Positions 1 through 7,482 are shown, numbered from the stretch's first letter. The stretch: DNA of 64,000 bases from an uncultured Oscillospiraceae bacterium (GCA_904395865.1 CAJFNY010000065.1:1-64000), one strand, 5' to 3'. Notes: generated from the sequence alone by a model not told the origin. Numbers and translations: made by a program.

Positions 1-16
1 CACTTGGCGCGGAGGC

Positions 17-132
17 GGAACCGTCAGGGTTCCCTTTCGCGTTCAATCAAACCCGAATTTGCAACTTTTTGAAGTTGCAAATTCGTGCGCAGCTTGTCAA
101 AAAATTCTCGCAAGAGACTTTTTTGACAAGCT
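17..132 (-). repeat. Three-hairpin dispersed repeat, copy 1
   Basis: Three consecutive inverted repeats. Hairpin A has arms GGAACC/GGTTCC at 17-22 and 28-33. Hairpin B has a perfect 14 bp stem at 54-67 and 72-85. Hairpin C has a perfect 14 bp stem at 91-104 and 119-132. The same order and sequence recur in reverse orientation at 4190-4309, including the linker between A and B. The A/T-rich arms stand out from the GC-rich background. Function is unknown; a small non-coding mobile repeat or a composite terminator are both possible. Confidence 0.85.
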
Positions 133-133
133 G

Positions 134-166
134 AAATGCCTGCCCGAAAGAATCGGGCAGGCATTT
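134..166 (-). terminator. Stem-loop downstream of rplL
   Basis: A perfect 14 bp stem (134-147 with 153-166) starts about 20 bases beyond the rplL stop codon. The T-run on the minus strand is weak, but hairpin C of the adjacent repeat follows directly, so the pair probably ends the rplJL transcript. Confidence 0.75.
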
Positions 167-184
167 TGCGATACGGGGCGTTTC

Positions 185-562
185 TTACTTGGCCTCCGCG
201 TCGGCGCCGGCTTCCTTCAGCTTGGCAACGAGCGCCTCGGCGTCGTCCTTGGACATGGCCTCCTTGACCTTGGCAGGAGCGCCGTCGACCAGAGCCTTGG
301 CCTCCTTCAGGCCCAGGCCGGTGACCTCGCGGACGACCTTGATGACGGCGATCTTGTTGGCGCCGGCGCTCTTCAGCTCGACGTCGAACTCGGTCTTCTC
401 CTCGGCAGCCGGAGCGGCGCCGCCGGCGGCGGGAGCAGCCACGGCAGCAGCGGCGGCGGAGACACCGAAGGCCTCCTCCAGAGCGTGCACCAGCTCAGAG
501 AGCTCCAGCACGGACAGGGACTTAACTTCCTCGATCATAGCAGCAACTTTTTCGCTAGCCAT
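185..562 (-). CDS. rplL: 50S ribosomal protein L7/L12
   Basis: Stalk protein of the large ribosomal subunit that recruits translation GTPases. The 125-residue product has the normal family layout: an N-terminal dimerization helix region (about 1-33), an Ala/Pro/Gly-rich hinge (about 35-57) and the conserved C-terminal factor-binding domain, which carries the KTEFDVEL and [16 protein letters not shown] segments. The ATG follows a GGAGGAAACTGCA ribosome site. It lies 31 bases after rplJ and is co-transcribed with it, as usual for the L10-L12 pair. A strong stem-loop follows. Confidence 0.98.
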   Translation of the reverse strand: MASEKVAAMIEEVKSLSVLELSELVHALEEAFGVSAAAAAVAAPAAGGAAPAAEEKTEFDVELKSAGANKIAVIKVVREVTGLGLKEAKALVDGAPAKVKEAMSKDDAEALVAKLKEAGADAEAK

Positions 563-593
563 TGCAGTTTCCTCCTAATTCAAGTAATGTGAT

Positions 594-1121
594 TCAGGCT
601 TCGGCCTCGGCGGGCGCAGCGTCGCCGCCCTTGGCCTTGCAGATCTGGTCGAGCACGACGGCCAGGCTGGTGATGGGGGCCAGGAAGGTGCCGAGCACCT
701 GGCTCAGCAGGGCGTCCTTGCTGGGCAGCTCGCCGAAGGCGCTGAGCTCCTCCGCGGACAGAACGCTGCCCTCGATGATGCCGCCCTTGATCTTCAGCAG
801 GTCCTTGTTCTTCTTGGCGAACTCACAGACGATGCGGGCCGGGGCGATGGGGTCGCCGGTGGTGCAGGCCAGGGACGTGGTGCCGTTGAGCAGGTCGTCA
901 AACTGGTTGTAGCCGGCCTTGTTGGCGGCGAACCGGGTCAGCGTGTTCTTGACGACGGTGTACTCCACGTTGGCGGCGCGGAACTGGTTGCGCAGCTCCG
1001 TGTCCTGGGCCACGTTGATTCCCTTGTAGTCCACAAAGACGGCGGCCGTGGCGGTGCTCAGCTTCTCAGCCAGGGCGTCCACAATCGCCTTCTTGCTTTC
1101 CAGAACCTTTGCGTTGGGCAT
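594..1121 (-). CDS. rplJ: 50S ribosomal protein L10
   Basis: Base of the ribosomal stalk. It binds 23S rRNA through its N-terminal domain and L7/L12 dimers through its C-terminal helix. The 175-residue length is typical, and the product starts MPNAKVLESKKAIVDALAEK. The ATG follows GGAGGTGACACCAA. The gene has its own promoter and a structured leader with an attenuator hairpin (1137-1172), so it is probably autoregulated by L10 binding to that leader. Confidence 0.98.
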   Translation of the reverse strand: MPNAKVLESKKAIVDALAEKLSTATAAVFVDYKGINVAQDTELRNQFRAANVEYTVVKNTLTRFAANKAGYNQFDDLLNGTTSLACTTGDPIAPARIVCEFAKKNKDLLKIKGGIIEGSVLSAEELSAFGELPSKDALLSQVLGTFLAPITSLAVVLDQICKAKGGDAAPAEAEA

Positions 1122-1253
1122 TTGGTGTCACCTCCGAAAAAAGTGTCCTCGCGCCAAAGGACGTGAGGACACAGAGAAAGACGAATATCTGTGCTTCACC
1201 TGGGCAGGAAGGGAAGTCCCGTTATGGCAGAGCCTCCTGCTGTCTTTGGCAGC
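1122..1253 (-). ncRNA. L10 leader (rplJ autoregulatory RNA)
   Basis: Transcribed leader between the rplJ promoter and the rplJ start. It contains the GCTGCCAAAGACAGCAGG segment expected of the L10-leader family and a CCTGCCCAGGTGAA segment further on. It ends in a hairpin with arms GTGTCCTC/GAGGACAC (1165-1172 and 1143-1150 on the plus-strand numbering) followed by six U residues, a classic attenuator. In the known family, excess L10 or L10-L12 binding favours termination. Confidence 0.85.
1137..1172 (-). terminator. Attenuator in the L10 leader
   Basis: An 8 bp stem (1143-1150 with 1165-1172) is followed on the minus strand by six T residues at 1142-1137, directly upstream of the rplJ ribosome site. 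It has the form of a conditional intrinsic terminator. Confidence 0.8.
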
Positions 1254-1259
1254 TTATCC

Positions 1260-1288
1260 ATTATATAAAATGGGTACAGAAATGTCAA
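1260..1288 (-). promoter_or_regulatory. rplJL promoter
   Basis: Perfect sigma-A elements on the minus strand: TTGACA (1288-1283), a 17 bp spacer, and TATAAT (1265-1260). It sits between rplA and the L10 leader, so rplJL can be made independently of the upstream operon. Confidence 0.92.
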
Positions 1289-1295
1289 GAAAAAA

Positions 1296-1985
1296 TTAGT
1301 ACTTCGACGTGGAAACCTTGACGCCGGGGCCCATGGTGGAGGCCAGGACGCAGCTGCGGATATACTGGCCCTTGGCGGCGGCGGGCTTGGCCTTGATGAC
1401 GGCGTTGATGAGCGCTTCGAAGTTCTCCTGGAGCTTCTCCGGGCCGAAGGACACCTTGCCGATGGGGCAGTGGATGATGTTCGTCTTGTCGAGGCGGTAC
1501 TCGATCTTACCGGCCTTGATCTCCTTGATGGCGGCGGCCACGTTGGGGGTCACGGTGCCGGCCTTGGGGGAGGGCATCAGGCCCTTGGGGCCCAGCACCT
1601 TACCGAGACGGCCGACGATGCCCATCATGTCGGGCGTGGCGACGACGACGTCGAAGTCGAACCAGTTCTCCTTGGTGATCTTCTCCACCAGGTCCATGCC
1701 GCCGACGTAGTCGGCGCCGGCCTCCTTGGCCTCGTCCACCTTGGCGTCCTTGGCGAACACCAGCACCTTGCGGGTCTTGCCGGTGCCGTTGGGCAGGACG
1801 ATGGCGCCGCGGACCTGCTGGTCAGCGTGGCGGGAGTCGACGCCGAGCTTGATGTGGATCTCGACGGTCTCGTCGAACTTGGCGGTGGCGGTCTTGACAA
1901 CGAGGCCCATGGCCTCGGCGACATCGTACTGGACGCTGCGGTCGATCAGCTTCGCGCTGTCCTGATATTTTTTACCTCTGAACAA
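1296..1985 (-). CDS. rplA: 50S ribosomal protein L1
   Basis: Large-subunit protein of the L1 stalk, which helps release deacylated tRNA. An in-frame ATG at 2021 exists, but the true start is almost certainly TTG at 1985. It is preceded by a strong AAGGAGGATATCACA site and gives the standard N-terminus (M)[15 protein letters not shown]. The resulting 229 residues match the family. The extra [12 protein letters not shown] of the longer frame merely spans the ribosome site. It follows rplK in the rpmG-secE-nusG-rplK-rplA operon. Confidence 0.97.
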   Translation of the reverse strand: MFRGKKYQDSAKLIDRSVQYDVAEAMGLVVKTATAKFDETVEIHIKLGVDSRHADQQVRGAIVLPNGTGKTRKVLVFAKDAKVDEAKEAGADYVGGMDLVEKITKENWFDFDVVVATPDMMGIVGRLGKVLGPKGLMPSPKAGTVTPNVAAAIKEIKAGKIEYRLDKTNIIHCPIGKVSFGPEKLQENFEALINAVIKAKPAAAKGQYIRSCVLASTMGPGVKVSTSKY

Positions 1986-2056
1986 TGTGATATCCTCCTT
2001 AAAGTGGTGATGCGGAATCATCCTCCCACAATCTGGGGCGCATGCGCCCCGGGGCG

Positions 2057-2482
2057 TCAGTCGACGACGGTGACACCCATGCTCCGGCAGGTGCCGGCAA
2101 CCTGGCTCATGGCGGCCTCAATGTCGGCCGCGTTCAGGTCGGGCATCTTCTTCTCGGCGATCTCGCGGACCTGAGCCTTGGTGATGGTGCCGACCTTGTC
2201 CTTGTTGGGGACGCCGGAACCCTTCTCCAGGCCGATGGCCTTCATAACCAGCGCCGGGGTCGGGGGCGTCTTGGTGATGAAGGTGAAGCTGCGGTCGGCG
2301 TAGACCGTAATCACCACGGGGATCTTGAAGCCGGCCTGATCCTTCGTGCGCTCGTTGAACTCCTTGATGAACTGGGCGATGTTGACGCCGTGCTGGCCCA
2401 GGGCCGGGCCGACCGGGGGCGAGGCCGTGGCCTTGGCGGCCGGGATCTGCAGTTTGATATAACCTGTAACTTTCTGTGCCAT
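2057..2482 (-). CDS. rplK: 50S ribosomal protein L11
   Basis: Binds the GTPase-associated centre of 23S rRNA and is needed for stringent-factor activation. The 141-residue product [20 protein letters not shown]... has the canonical [14 protein letters not shown] motif. The chosen ATG at 2482 has an AGGAGGTGCTCTTTC ribosome site; the 11-residue upstream extension in the same frame crosses that site and is rejected. It lies between nusG and rplA. Confidence 0.98.
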   Translation of the reverse strand: MAQKVTGYIKLQIPAAKATASPPVGPALGQHGVNIAQFIKEFNERTKDQAGFKIPVVITVYADRSFTFITKTPPTPALVMKAIGLEKGSGVPNKDKVGTITKAQVREIAEKKMPDLNAADIEAAMSQVAGTCRSMGVTVVD

Positions 2483-2587
2483 GAAAGAGCACCTCCTGAA
2501 GAAAATGTGGTGCATGCGCCCCGGGGACGCACGCCTGGCGGGGCCGGAGCCCCTCCCACGTTTCCGCCGCGCCGCGGCGGGGGACGG

Positions 2588-3112
2588 TCAGTCCTTGATG
2601 GGCTCCACCTGGTCCAGCTCCAGCTCCACCGGGGTTTCCCGGCCGAACATGGAGACGATCAGGCGGACCTTGTTCTTGTCGATTTCCAGCGCCTCAACGG
2701 TGCCGGTGAAGTTGGTCAGCGGGCCGTCGACGATGGTGACGCTGTCGCCCACGTCGTAGCCCACGACGATCTCGTGCTTCTCCACACCCAGCTGCATGAC
2801 CTCCTCGTCGGTCAGCGGGGTGGGCTTCGTGCCCTCGCCGACGAAGCCGGTGACGCCGCGGACGTTCTTGACCACGTACCACGCCTCGTCGGTCATGATC
2901 ATCTTGACGAGCACGTAGCCGGGGAACACCTTGCGCTCGTACGTCTTGGGGCCGTTGTCGGTGAGCTCCGTCACCGTCTCGAGGGGAATGGAGACCGCAT
3001 GGATCAGGTCCTCCAGGTGCCGCGTCTCCACGTTCTTCTCGATGGTGGCCTTGACGGTGTTCTCATAGCCGGAGTACGTGTGCACCACGTACCACTTTGC
3101 ACTTTCCGCCAT
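2588..3112 (-). CDS. nusG: Transcription termination/antitermination protein NusG
   Basis: RNA polymerase-associated elongation factor that couples transcription and translation. The 174-residue product has an N-terminal NGN domain (WYVVHTYSGYENTVKATIE at its start) and a C-terminal KOW domain (VGDSVTIVDGPLTNFTGTV). Its start is 9 bases beyond the secE stop codon, with the ribosome site AAGGCG overlapping that stop region, so the two are translationally coupled. Confidence 0.98.
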   Translation of the reverse strand: MAESAKWYVVHTYSGYENTVKATIEKNVETRHLEDLIHAVSIPLETVTELTDNGPKTYERKVFPGYVLVKMIMTDEAWYVVKNVRGVTGFVGEGTKPTPLTDEEVMQLGVEKHEIVVGYDVGDSVTIVDGPLTNFTGTVEALEIDKNKVRLIVSMFGRETPVELELDQVEPIKD

Positions 3113-3121
3113 GGCTGCGCC

Positions 3122-3358
3122 TTAGCCCTTGACCAGAGAGATGATGCCGTTGACCACCAGGCCGGCGATGGCGTCGAACACCCAGATAAAGACGCCCACC
3201 AGCACCACGCAGGCCAGGACAATCAGGGTGTTGTTGACCATCTGGCGCTTGGAGGGCCAGACGACCTTCTTCAGCTCGCTGCGCAGTTCGCGGAAATAGC
3301 GCTTGATGCGGGAGCCGGCGCGGACGAAAATATTGCGCTTCTTGCTAGCTTCTGCCAT
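3122..3358 (-). CDS. secE: Preprotein translocase subunit SecE
   Basis: Small essential subunit of the SecYEG channel. The 78-residue product has an N-terminal amphipathic cytoplasmic segment (RIKRYFRELRSELKKVVWPS, the family signature) and a single transmembrane helix (about residues 45-68). The ATG follows AAGCGGAGGGTATCATCC. Its place between rpmG and nusG is the standard bacterial order. Confidence 0.97.
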   Translation of the reverse strand: MAEASKKRNIFVRAGSRIKRYFRELRSELKKVVWPSKRQMVNNTLIVLACVVLVGVFIWVFDAIAGLVVNGIISLVKG

Positions 3359-3374
3359 GGATGATACCCTCCGC

Positions 3375-3524
3375 TTACTTCGTCTCGTTGTGGATCGTGT
3401 GCTTCCTGCAGAACTTGCAGTACTTGCGCATCTCGAGACGATCGGGGTCGTTCTTCTTGTTCTTCATGGTGTTGTAGTTGCGCTGCTTGCACTCCGAACA
3501 CCGAAGGGTCACTTTCACTCGCAT
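3375..3524 (-). CDS. rpmG: 50S ribosomal protein L33, zinc-binding form
   Basis: First gene of the operon, 49 residues from the ATG at 3524, which follows AAGGAGGTGCCGAAAC. Cysteines at 9, 12, 36 and 39 form the CxxC...CxxC zinc ribbon of the C-plus type, so this copy probably depends on zinc. The much longer frame that extends upstream lacks a ribosome site and runs through the promoter; it is rejected. Confidence 0.97.
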   Translation of the reverse strand: MRVKVTLRCSECKQRNYNTMKNKKNDPDRLEMRKYCKFCRKHTIHNETK

Positions 3525-3632
3525 GTTTCGGCACCTCCTTAAAATTTTGCCTCCCTGCAACATCGCCGGCCGTTCGTTTCTCCGGGACTGAAAATGGGCG
3601 CAAAAAAAGAGCCCCTTTTCACAGGTACAACG

Positions 3633-3661
3633 ATTGTACCACACTGGCAGGGCCCGGTCAA
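3633..3661 (-). promoter_or_regulatory. Promoter of the rpmG-secE-nusG-rplKA operon
   Basis: TTGACC (3661-3656), a 17 bp spacer, and TACAAT (3638-3633) on the minus strand. A 7+3+7 inverted repeat, GGTACAA/TTGTACC at 3624-3640, covers the -10 box and could be an operator or a chance palindrome. Confidence 0.9.
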
Positions 3662-3694
3662 TCCCTTTTTTCACTTTTTTGGTGGGTTTGCGCC

Positions 3695-3723
3695 TTTTTT
3701 TCCGGGAAAAGCTGTGGTAGAAT
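3695..3723 (+). promoter_or_regulatory. Putative ruvX promoter (extended -10)
   Basis: TGTGG followed by TAGAAT (3718-3723) is an extended -10 box; the -35 region is only a T-run at 3695-3700. It lies 44 bases before the ruvX ATG and is divergent from the rpmG promoter. Confidence 0.55.
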
Positions 3724-3766
3724 GGCCGTATACGCCGCAGAAGGCGGCGGGGAAGGGGAGAGCAGC

Positions 3767-4183
3767 ATGCGCATTCTGGCCATCGACTACGGCGACGCCC
3801 GGACGGGCCTGGCCGTCTCCGACGCCACGGGCACCATCGCCGGGGAGACGCGGGTCATCCGCAGCCGCCGCATGGAGCAGACGGCCGAGGCCGTGGCGGC
3901 GGCCGCCGCCGAGCTGGGGGCGGAGGAGCTGGTAGTGGGGCTGCCGCGGAACATGGACGGCACGGAGGGTCCCCGGGCGGCCCTGTGCCGGGACTTTGCG
4001 GCACACCTGGCGGACCTGACGGGCCTGGAGCCGGTGCTCTGGGACGAGCGGCGCACCACCGTCGACGCCCACCGGATCCTCTCGGACAACGGCCGCCACG
4101 GAAAGCGCCGGAAGGAGACGGTGGACGCCGTGGCGGCGACGCTGATTCTCGAAGGCTACCTGGCTTACCGCCGCGGGCGGTAA
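3767..4183 (+). CDS. ruvX: Holliday junction resolvase-like protein RuvX/YqgF
   Basis: RNase H-fold nuclease family involved in pre-16S rRNA 5' processing and also described as a putative Holliday junction resolvase. The 138-residue product starts [19 protein letters not shown], which holds the first catalytic Asp, and has the conserved DERRTT motif and a final conserved Asp in [17 protein letters not shown]. The ATG at 3767 follows GGGGAGAGCAGC. In many Clostridia it sits with alaS and a DUF1292 gene; here those are at 30.7 kb and 7.9 kb. Its last codons lie in a 26 bp direct repeat (4161-4186). Confidence 0.95.
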   Translation: MRILAIDYGDARTGLAVSDATGTIAGETRVIRSRRMEQTAEAVAAAAAELGAEELVVGLPRNMDGTEGPRAALCRDFAAHLADLTGLEPVLWDERRTTVDAHRILSDNGRHGKRRKETVDAVAATLILEGYLAYRRGR

Positions 4184-4387
4184 GCCGCGGCTTGTCAAAA
4201 AAGTCTCTCGCGAGAATTTTTTGACAAGCTGCCTACGAATTTGCAACTTCTTAAAGTTGCAAATTCGGGTTTGATTGAACGCGAAAGGGGACCCTGACGG
4301 TCCCCTTTCACACTTTCCCTCCCTCCGAATCCTTCGACTGGTACGGTTTTTCGACAGTCTGTGGCCTACCGCCGCGGGCGGTAAGCC
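4161..4387. repeat. 26 bp direct repeats flanking the hairpin element
   Basis: 4161-4186 and 4362-4387 are identical at 25 of 26 positions and bracket repeat copy 2. Each unit is itself nearly palindromic (TACCGCC and GGCGGTA arms). The first unit encodes the end of RuvX; the second, read on the minus strand, encodes the end of the TauE C-half. They could be a target duplication or two copies of a bidirectional terminator. Confidence 0.75.
4190..4309 (+). repeat. Three-hairpin dispersed repeat, copy 2
   Basis: Reverse-oriented counterpart of 17-132. Hairpin C arms are at 4190-4202 and 4217-4229, hairpin B 14 bp arms at 4236-4249 and 4254-4267, and hairpin A 11 bp arms at 4283-4293 and 4299-4309. 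Loop bases differ between the copies while stems are kept, which suggests that structure matters or that the copies are recent. Confidence 0.88.
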
Positions 4388-4755
4388 TCACGCCTTCGGC
4401 CCTTCGGCTTCTTCCGCAGCTCCAGCACGCCGACGACCAGCAGGAACGCCCCGAACACCTTCCGCAGCAGGCGGGCCTCCAGGACCGAGGCGACCCACGC
4501 GCCGGCCGCCGCCGTGACGAGCCCCGCCAGGATCGCCGGCACCGCTGCGCGCCACCGGACCTGCTTCCCCTTCACGTGGAAGATCAGGCTGGCCGCCGCC
4601 GTGGGCAGGAAGAACAGCAGGTTGATGGCCTGGGCCTCGGCCTGCTCCGTGCCCAGCACGGCGGTCATCCAGATCATCAGCAGCGAGCCGCCGCCGATGC
4701 CGAAGCCGGACAGGACGCCGCATGCGGCCCCCGCCAGGGCCGACAGGACGGTCAC
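4366..4755 (-). CDS. TauE/SafE-family (TSUP) permease, C-terminal-half protein
   Basis: Membrane protein of the TauE/SafE anion exporter family, 129 residues, about half of a usual single-chain family member. Hydrophobic helices surround the repeat motif GVLSGFGIGGGSLLMIW near the N-terminus. The start is GTG at 4755 in a GTGA overlap with the preceding half gene, so the two are translationally coupled and probably make a two-chain transporter. The substrate (sulfite, sulfonate or another anion) cannot be told. The C-terminal tail is basic (KKPKGRRREAYRPRR) and partly encoded by the 26 bp direct repeat. Confidence 0.8.
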   Translation of the reverse strand: MTVLSALAGAACGVLSGFGIGGGSLLMIWMTAVLGTEQAEAQAINLLFFLPTAAASLIFHVKGKQVRWRAAVPAILAGLVTAAAGAWVASVLEARLLRKVFGAFLLVVGVLELRKKPKGRRREAYRPRR

Positions 4756-5027
4756 AGCAGCAGCCGGACGCCGCCCCAGAGGATAAAGACGCCCAGCACC
4801 TTGTGGAGAAACGCCGCCGAAACCCGGCGGAACAGCAGCCCGCCCAGGACGCCGCCCACCAGTCCGCCCAGCAGGTACGGCCACGCCGCCGCCAGCGGCA
4901 GCGGCGCCCGCAGCGCGTGGACCACCAGGGAGACGATGCTCAGCGGCAGCATGACGCTGATGGCCGTGGCGAAGGCGTGCTTGTCCTGCAGGCCGCACCA
5001 GCCGGTCAGCAGCGGCACGAGCACCAT
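4752..5027 (-). CDS. TauE/SafE-family (TSUP) permease, N-terminal-half protein (start uncertain)
   Basis: Partner of the downstream half. The coordinates given run from the first ATG, but this ATG lies inside the conserved GLLGAGGGMVLVPLL motif, so it is not the true start. The same frame continues upstream to about 5113 as IFTEASKVRAAAAGAAAGV, a normal length for the first helix, yet it holds no ATG, GTG or TTG before the tcdA stop codon in the same frame. An ATT or CTG start, read-through, or loss of the start by sequence decay are possible. Confidence 0.7.
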   Translation of the reverse strand: MVLVPLLTGWCGLQDKHAFATAISVMLPLSIVSLVVHALRAPLPLAAAWPYLLGGLVGGVLGGLLFRRVSAAFLHKVLGVFILWGGVRLLL

Positions 5028-5106
5028 GCCGCCGCCGGCGCCCAGCAGGCCGTTGATGACCCCGGCCGCCGCGCCGGCCGCGGCGGCGCGTACCTTGGAA
5101 GCTTCC

Positions 5107-5148
5107 GTAAAAATCCCCCCGTTCCCAAACAGTTTGGGCAGCGGGGGG
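5107..5148 (-). terminator. Intrinsic terminator after tcdA
   Basis: Nested inverted repeat: CCCCCC/GGGGGG (5115-5120, 5143-5148) with an inner CCCAAAC/GTTTGGG stem (5124-5130, 5132-5138) and a T-rich run on the minus strand at 5113-5107. It lies inside the possible N-terminal coding region of the TauE half gene. Confidence 0.8.
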
Positions 5149-5153
5149 CGTTT

Positions 5154-5867
5154 TTATTCGGCGATCAGCTGCTGCACCACGTGGCCGGCCATCATCAGCC
5201 CGGCCGCCGGCGGCACCCAGGCCACCGACGCCGGCAGGCTCCGGCGGCCCGGCGGCGGCGCCTCCAGGGGCAGCGGCGTCCGGGGCAGCTCGTCGCTGTA
5301 GAGCACCGTGTGGTGGACGATGCCGCGGGCCTTCAGCTCCTTCCGCAGCACCCGGGCCATGGGGCAGCCGGCCGTCTCCGCCAGATCGGCGATCCGGAAG
5401 CGGCCGGCGTCCAGCTTGTTGCCGGTGCCGCAGGCGCTGAGGCAGGGAATGGCCAGCCGGTGGCACGTCTCGATCAGGTGGAGCTTGCAGGACATCAGGT
5501 CGATGGCGTCCACCACGTAGTCGTACCGGGTGCCGTCGAAGAAGCGGCCGGAGGATTCGGCGTCGTACCGCGCCTGCAGGGCCGTCACGCGGCAGCCCGG
5601 GTTGATGTCCCGCGCCCGCTGGGCCATGACAGCCGCCTTGGGCCGGCCCAGCGTCGAATGCAGCGCCACCAGCTGACGGTTCAGATTCGTGGCGCCGACC
5701 ACGTCGTCGTCCACGAAGGTCAGCGCGCCGACGCCGGAGCGCGCCAGGGCTTCGGCGCAGTAGCTTCCGACGCCGCCGATGCCGAACACGATCACGTGGC
5801 AGGCGGCCAGACGCTCCACGGCCTCCGGCCCCAGGAGCATGGCCTCCCGCAGGAACGCCGTGTCCAT
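5154..5867 (-). CDS. tcdA: tRNA threonylcarbamoyladenosine dehydratase
   Basis: E1-like ThiF-fold ATPase that cyclizes t6A at position 37 of tRNA to ct6A. The 237-residue product has the nucleotide-binding loop GIGGVGS (29-35), an acidic DDD after beta-2 (53-55), and the TNLNRQ motif (60-65) of the MoeB/ThiF/TcdA fold. It lacks the CxxC zinc pairs of ThiF and MoeB. The ATG follows AAGGAGGGATGGAAC. It lies downstream of the PrsA-like gene but is separated from it by a terminator. Confidence 0.92.
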   Translation of the reverse strand: MDTAFLREAMLLGPEAVERLAACHVIVFGIGGVGSYCAEALARSGVGALTFVDDDVVGATNLNRQLVALHSTLGRPKAAVMAQRARDINPGCRVTALQARYDAESSGRFFDGTRYDYVVDAIDLMSCKLHLIETCHRLAIPCLSACGTGNKLDAGRFRIADLAETAGCPMARVLRKELKARGIVHHTVLYSDELPRTPLPLEAPPPGRRSLPASVAWVPPAAGLMMAGHVVQQLIAE

Positions 5868-5886
5868 GTTCCATCCCTCCTTAGCA

Positions 5887-5916
5887 AAATCCGCCGCCCG
5901 GACAGCCGGGCGGCGG
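5887..5916 (-). terminator. Intrinsic terminator after the prsA-like gene
   Basis: An 11 bp GC stem (5891-5901 with 5906-5916) is followed by ATTTT on the minus strand. Confidence 0.88.
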
Positions 5917-5934
5917 AATGGATGTGCTGAAATC

Positions 5935-7389
5935 TCAGCCGACGAACAGCATGCCGAAGCTCTGCGTCGTCACAGGCAGCTCCGCGGCCAGCTCCTCCAC
6001 CCAGGCGTTGGCGTCCTCGGTGCGCATGGCATTGGCGATGCGGTAGTCCTTCCAGTTCTCACCGGTGGAGACGAAGTACATCACGTGGTAGCCGAATTCG
6101 GACTCCACGATGCCCGTGTCGCCGGGCTGCCGGCTCTCGTCGAAGCACCAGTCCTCGAAGGGCTCCACCATCTGGCCGGGCGTGATGTCCTCGATCAGGC
6201 CGCCGTCCGAGGCGGAGCCGTCGGCGGAGTACTGCTGGGCCAGGGCGGCGAAGGCGTCCTCCGTCTGGTCGCCGGCCAGATACTCGTCGAGAATGTCCTC
6301 CGCCTGGAGCTCGGCCTCCGACATGGCCTCCTCGTCGGAGGTGTCGCTGACGGAGAGCAGGATGTGGCGGACGTTGACGAGGTTGACGTCCTCATACTTG
6401 GTCCAGTTGTCCACGAACATGACGACGGTCCAGGAGCCGTTGTCGTTCTCGTAGCAGGTGGTGTCGCCGTACTGGCGGGATTCGTCGGTCAGCCAGTCGC
6501 GGCTGTGCTCGGAGAGGTTCGCCAGGGAGATGTCCGACCGCAGCGTCGTGCCCTCGTCCTCGTAGAGGTTGGTGTCACCCTCCTGCAGGTCGTTCTGCTC
6601 GGCGTAGTCCTCCCGGGCGTAGTCGGCGAAGGCCGTCTCGTCGCCCTCCACGGCGGCGGCCATTTCCTCGGCCTGGGCCTGGGAGGCGGCGCTGTCCACG
6701 ATGGAGCTGCCGTCCTCATCCGTCTCGCCGGTGTACACCGTGAAGGTGTACGAGCGGTAGGAGACGGTGTCGAGGCTGTCGCGGTTGTCCTGGTAGTAGG
6801 TCTCCAGCTCGTCGGCGGTGTACGTCAGCCCGTCGGCGTAGGCCGTCTGGTAGCTGCTGGCCAGGTAGCGCAGCTCCAGATAGTTGCGGTAGTTCTCCTC
6901 ATTGGCGCCGGTGCCGTAGACGTTGGCCAGATAGGCGTTGACGGATACGCCCTGGGAAGCGGCCTGGTACGCCAGATTGGTGATCTCCGTCTCGATGGAC
7001 GCCTGATCGTCCTCGCTCAGGGCGTAGCCGGCGGCCTCGGCGGCGTCGCACACGGCGTACGTCTGGGAGATGACCGTGTTCGTCTGCTCGATCATGGCGG
7101 CCGTATCCACGTCGGTGGTCATGCCGTAGTAGTTCTGGTAGACGACATTCTCGTAGAAATAGTTATACATGACCGGCGAGAGCTCGTGGCTGCCGACGGT
7201 GGCGGCGGCGGAATTCCGCTGCAGCAGGCCGGAGTTGAGCACTGCGAAGAAGATTGCCAGCAGGAGCAGGACGCCCACGCCAATGCCGGCGGCGATCCAC
7301 GGCCCGCGGCCGCTCTTGTCCTGCGGCGCCGCCGGCTGCGGCTGAGCCGCCGCGCTCTGACGCCGCTTCTTTTCCTGGGAAGCACTCAT
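5935..7389 (-). CDS. PrsA-like membrane-anchored peptidyl-prolyl isomerase (parvulin family)
   Basis: Extracytoplasmic foldase, 484 residues. A Lys/Arg-rich cytoplasmic N-terminus is followed by one transmembrane helix (about 31-51), then a long SurA/PrsA-like helical region and a C-terminal PPIC domain, with NVRHILLSVSD at its start and SEFGYHVMYFV near its end. There is no lipobox, so it is anchored by the helix rather than by lipid. The outer part is very acidic. The start at 7389 (MSASQEKKRR) is chosen because the longer frame reads through the leader and promoter. The ribosome site is modest (GAGAGGATGG), with a five-codon ORF (MDTTL) overlapping the start. Confidence 0.88.
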   Translation of the reverse strand: MSASQEKKRRQSAAAQPQPAAPQDKSGRGPWIAAGIGVGVLLLLAIFFAVLNSGLLQRNSAAATVGSHELSPVMYNYFYENVVYQNYYGMTTDVDTAAMIEQTNTVISQTYAVCDAAEAAGYALSEDDQASIETEITNLAYQAASQGVSVNAYLANVYGTGANEENYRNYLELRYLASSYQTAYADGLTYTADELETYYQDNRDSLDTVSYRSYTFTVYTGETDEDGSSIVDSAASQAQAEEMAAAVEGDETAFADYAREDYAEQNDLQEGDTNLYEDEGTTLRSDISLANLSEHSRDWLTDESRQYGDTTCYENDNGSWTVVMFVDNWTKYEDVNLVNVRHILLSVSDTSDEEAMSEAELQAEDILDEYLAGDQTEDAFAALAQQYSADGSASDGGLIEDITPGQMVEPFEDWCFDESRQPGDTGIVESEFGYHVMYFVSTGENWKDYRIANAMRTEDANAWVEELAAELPVTTQSFGMLFVG

Positions 7390-7482
7390 AACGTTGTATC
7401 CATCCTCTCGTGTTGCTGGCGAACGCACCCGGCCGTCGTGCGCAGGGAACGGGACTGCGAAAGCGCACGGCGGCCATGCCGG

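Noticed and set aside
4366-5874. A 502-codon minus-strand frame joining the TauE C-half with sequence over tcdA
   Set aside because: Only the last 130 codons give TauE-like sequence. The rest is a shadow frame of tcdA and the N-half.
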